DNA of 7,300 nt from Pseudomonadota bacterium (GTDB lineage Bacteria; Desulfobacterota; Syntrophia; Syntrophales; JADFWA01), in NCBI GenBank assembly GCA_030596145.1, contig JAUVKS010000087.1, forward strand, positions 1 through 7,300, read 5' to 3'. Positions 5,901 through 7,300 of this stretch are shown here, piece after piece. The position numbers were made by a program, and so were the translations under genes. The notes under the pieces were generated by a model that saw only the letters and a program-made list of their open reading frames with translations, did not search any database and was not told the DNA's origin. Position 1 is the first letter of the stretch, and each line of letters opens with the position of its first letter.

Positions 5901-5920
5901 TTGTCGGGGAAATATAGGTT
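5859..5920. repeat. 10-bp direct repeat AATATAGGTT at the ahbC start
   Basis: AATATAGGTT occurs at 5859-5868 inside the MITE-like element and again at 5911-5920, directly before the ahbC ATG, where its AGG is the only nearby Shine-Dalgarno-like sequence. The copies are 52 bp apart start to start. The origin is unclear; a small duplication at insertion or excision is one possibility, chance another. Confidence 0.45.
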
Positions 5921-7126
5921 ATGATCGGAATATCAAAACTATACTGCGGGGCTGTGGAACCGTCGGATGTCCTTCGCTACGGGAGGGAATCCGGGAAACT
6001 CCCCTCGCATCTTCTTCAGTTTTCCAGGGATAAGAATCCTGTGGTCGTCTGGAATGTGACCAGGAGGTGCAACCTGAAATGTGTTCACTGCTATTCCAGT
6101 TCTCAAAACATACAGTACAGTGATGAATTGAGTACGGAGGAAGGAAAGAAGCTGATAGCCGACCTTGCTTCATTCGGTTCTCCCGTAATGCTTTTTTCCG
6201 GCGGGGAGCCACTAGCAAGAAAGGATCTCCCCGAACTTGTCCAGTTCGCTGTTGATAAGGGGATGCGGGCTGTCATATCAACAAACGGCACACTCATTAC
6301 GAAAGAGAAAGCTGCAATCTTCAGCAGGATCGGCCTGTCATATGTCGGCGTGAGCCTGGATGGGATGAAGGAGACACATGACAGCTTCAGAGGGGTTAAA
6401 GGAGCCTTCGATGCCTCCATGAACGGGATCAGGATCTGTCAGGACGCGGGGATAAAGGTTGGGGTACGTTTTACCATAAGCAGGAGAAATTTCCTTGAAA
6501 TTCCCTTAATTTTTGATCTCATTGAAAGGGAGAATGTCCCCCGGGCATGCTTTTATCATCTCGTCTATTCGGGGCGTGGTTCTGACCTTATTGATGAAGA
6601 CCTGTCCCATGAGAAAACAAGGGAAGTGGTAGATACAATCATGGACAGGACGCGAGACCTCTTTGACCGTGGAATGGAAAAGGAGATACTCACCGTGGAT
6701 AACCATGCCGATGGGCCCTATATATACTTGCGTTTGCTAAAAGAAGACCCGAAAAGGGCTGCTGAAGTTTTTGAACTCCTCAAAATGAATGAGGGAAACA
6801 GTTCGGGAAACGGTATCGGTTGTGTGAGTTGGGATGGTGAGGTCTATGCCGACCAGTTCTGGCGGAACATATCATTTGGTAATGTGAGTAAACGTCCCTT
6901 CAGTGAAATATGGACGGATACATCAAATGAGCTTATGGCGAAATTGAAGGACAAAAAGCCTTACATGAAGGGAAGATGCGCGACCTGTCGCTGGCTTGAT
7001 GTCTGCGGAGGCAATTTCAGGGCGAGGGCTGAGGCGGCGACAGGAGATATATGGGCTCCCGATCCGGCCTGTTATCTGACGGATGAGGAAATAGTTCCGA
7101 GTTCTGAGGCTAAAGGTCAAAGGTAA
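5921..7126 (+). CDS. ahbC: Radical SAM/SPASM 12,18-didecarboxysiroheme deacetylase
   Basis: AhbC belongs to the siroheme-dependent heme pathway and removes the two acetate side chains of didecarboxysiroheme to give Fe-coproporphyrin III. The 401-residue protein opens with MIGISKLYCGAVEPSDVLRY, which I recognise as typical of AhbC. The radical SAM cluster motif is C-x3-C-x2-C at Cys50, Cys54 and Cys57, followed by SGGEP (93-97) for SAM binding and GVSLDG further on. The C-terminal SPASM-like part has Cys301, Cys353, Cys356, Cys362 and Cys384 (CATCRWLDVCGGN), enough for an auxiliary 4Fe-4S cluster; Cys9 is a further cysteine near the N-terminus. AhbD and NirJ are close relatives; the N-terminus, length and place beside hemB and cobA-hemD favour AhbC. 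No stronger start is visible upstream, where the MITE-like element lies. The C-terminal tail is encoded by a heptamer repeat. Confidence 0.87.
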   Translation: MIGISKLYCGAVEPSDVLRYGRESGKLPSHLLQFSRDKNPVVVWNVTRRCNLKCVHCYSSSQNIQYSDELSTEEGKKLIADLASFGSPVMLFSGGEPLARKDLPELVQFAVDKGMRAVISTNGTLITKEKAAIFSRIGLSYVGVSLDGMKETHDSFRGVKGAFDASMNGIRICQDAGIKVGVRFTISRRNFLEIPLIFDLIERENVPRACFYHLVYSGRGSDLIDEDLSHEKTREVVDTIMDRTRDLFDRGMEKEILTVDNHADGPYIYLRLLKEDPKRAAEVFELLKMNEGNSSGNGIGCVSWDGEVYADQFWRNISFGNVSKRPFSEIWTDTSNELMAKLKDKKPYMKGRCATCRWLDVCGGNFRARAEAATGDIWAPDPACYLTDEEIVPSSEAKGQR

Positions 7127-7137
7127 AAGGCAAAAGA
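7110..7137. repeat. Four 7-bp tandem repeats spanning the ahbC stop codon
   Basis: In register the units are CTAAAGG (7110-7116), TCAAAGG (7117-7123), TAAAAGG (7124-7130) and CAAAAGA (7131-7137). The array encodes the last residues of AhbC (AKGQR), supplies the TAA stop as the start of its third unit, and runs into the purine-rich ribosome binding site of hemB. The unit sequence differs from the array before ccsA, but the 7-bp period is the same. Confidence 0.75.
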
Positions 7138-7143
7138 AGGGGG
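7137..7143 (+). promoter_or_regulatory. Ribosome binding site of hemB
   Basis: AAGGGGG ends six bases before the hemB ATG, with a second purine block AAGG closer in. It supports the ATG at 7150 as the start and directly follows the last heptamer unit. Confidence 0.65.
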
Positions 7144-7149
7144 AAGGAT

Positions 7150-7300
7150 ATGTGCTATCCAATCTACAGACCAAGGAGATTGAGGAAAAACGAGAATTTT
7201 AGGAGGATGACCGGGGAGACTAAATTGTCTGTTGATGACCTTGTCTATCCCCTCTTTGTAACCTTCGGTAAAAACATAAAGAAACCGATTGCCTCCATGC
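7150..7300 (+). CDS. hemB: Delta-aminolevulinic acid dehydratase (porphobilinogen synthase), N-terminal part
   Basis: The frame from the ATG at 7150 is open to the window end (50 codons) and reads MCYPIYRPRRLRKNENFRRM, then ETKLSVDDLVYPLFVTFG and ending near KKPIASM. The segments YRPRRLR, LSVDDLVYPLFV and the P-I-x-S-M ending are the well-conserved N-terminal arm and first strand of HemB, which joins two 5-aminolevulinate molecules into porphobilinogen in the cytoplasm. The metal-binding and Schiff-base lysine regions lie beyond the window. It starts 23 bp after ahbC in the same direction, so the two are probably co-transcribed. Association of hemB with ahb genes is known from Desulfovibrio. 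Confidence 0.92.
   Translation, partial: MCYPIYRPRRLRKNENFRRMTGETKLSVDDLVYPLFVTFGKNIKKPIASM

Noticed and set aside
5921..7126. Assignment of the radical SAM gene as ahbD or nirJ
   Set aside because: The cysteine motifs are shared, but the N-terminal MIGISKLYCG...EPSD segment and the 401-residue length fit AhbC better, and no heme d1 genes are present.

Overview
The window is the front part of a tetrapyrrole (heme/siroheme) biosynthesis cluster. It most likely comes from an anaerobic Desulfobacterota (former Deltaproteobacteria) lineage. Reasons: a uroporphyrinogen-III methyltransferase/synthase fusion, a stand-alone precorrin-2 dehydrogenase/ferrochelatase and an AhbC-type radical SAM deacetylase sit together, which is the gene set of the siroheme-dependent (Ahb) heme route of sulfate reducers and relatives. 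The assignment to a group is inference; no rRNA marker is present.

Layout. Positions 1-233 (minus strand) hold the N-terminal 77 codons of a probable prmA, transcribed away from the cluster. A 159-bp divergent spacer (234-392) carries candidate promoters for both directions and a degenerate tandem repeat. On the plus strand follow a sirC-like gene (393-1049), a ccsA/hemX-like membrane protein (1099-1923), hemA (2003-3271), hemC (3261-4190, overlapping hemA), a cobA-hemD fusion (4214-5728), a 192-bp spacer filled mostly by a palindromic MITE-like element, a radical SAM/SPASM gene recognised as ahbC (5921-7126), and the first 50 codons of hemB (7150 to the window end). No stretch longer than 300 bp lacks a gene.

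How the genes work together. HemA makes glutamate-1-semialdehyde from Glu-tRNA. HemB makes porphobilinogen, HemC makes hydroxymethylbilane, and the HemD half closes it to uroporphyrinogen III. The CobA half methylates that to precorrin-2. The SirC-like protein oxidises precorrin-2 and probably inserts iron, giving siroheme. After decarboxylation by AhbA/AhbB (not in the window), AhbC removes acetate side chains to give Fe-coproporphyrin III, which AhbD (not in the window) would turn into heme b. The CcsA/HemX-like protein may handle heme for cytochrome c assembly or may modulate HemA. hemL, ahbA, ahbB and ahbD are not seen here; at least some probably lie downstream of hemB.

Apart from the genes, the notable signals are short tandem repeats with a 7-bp period at several gene junctions (different unit sequence each time), the MITE-like insertion between cobA-hemD and ahbC, a perfect hairpin ahead of hemA, and a run of nine G at the cofactor-cysteine codons of hemC. 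I see no clearly undescribed system; the cluster is a good example of a known but comparatively rare heme pathway.
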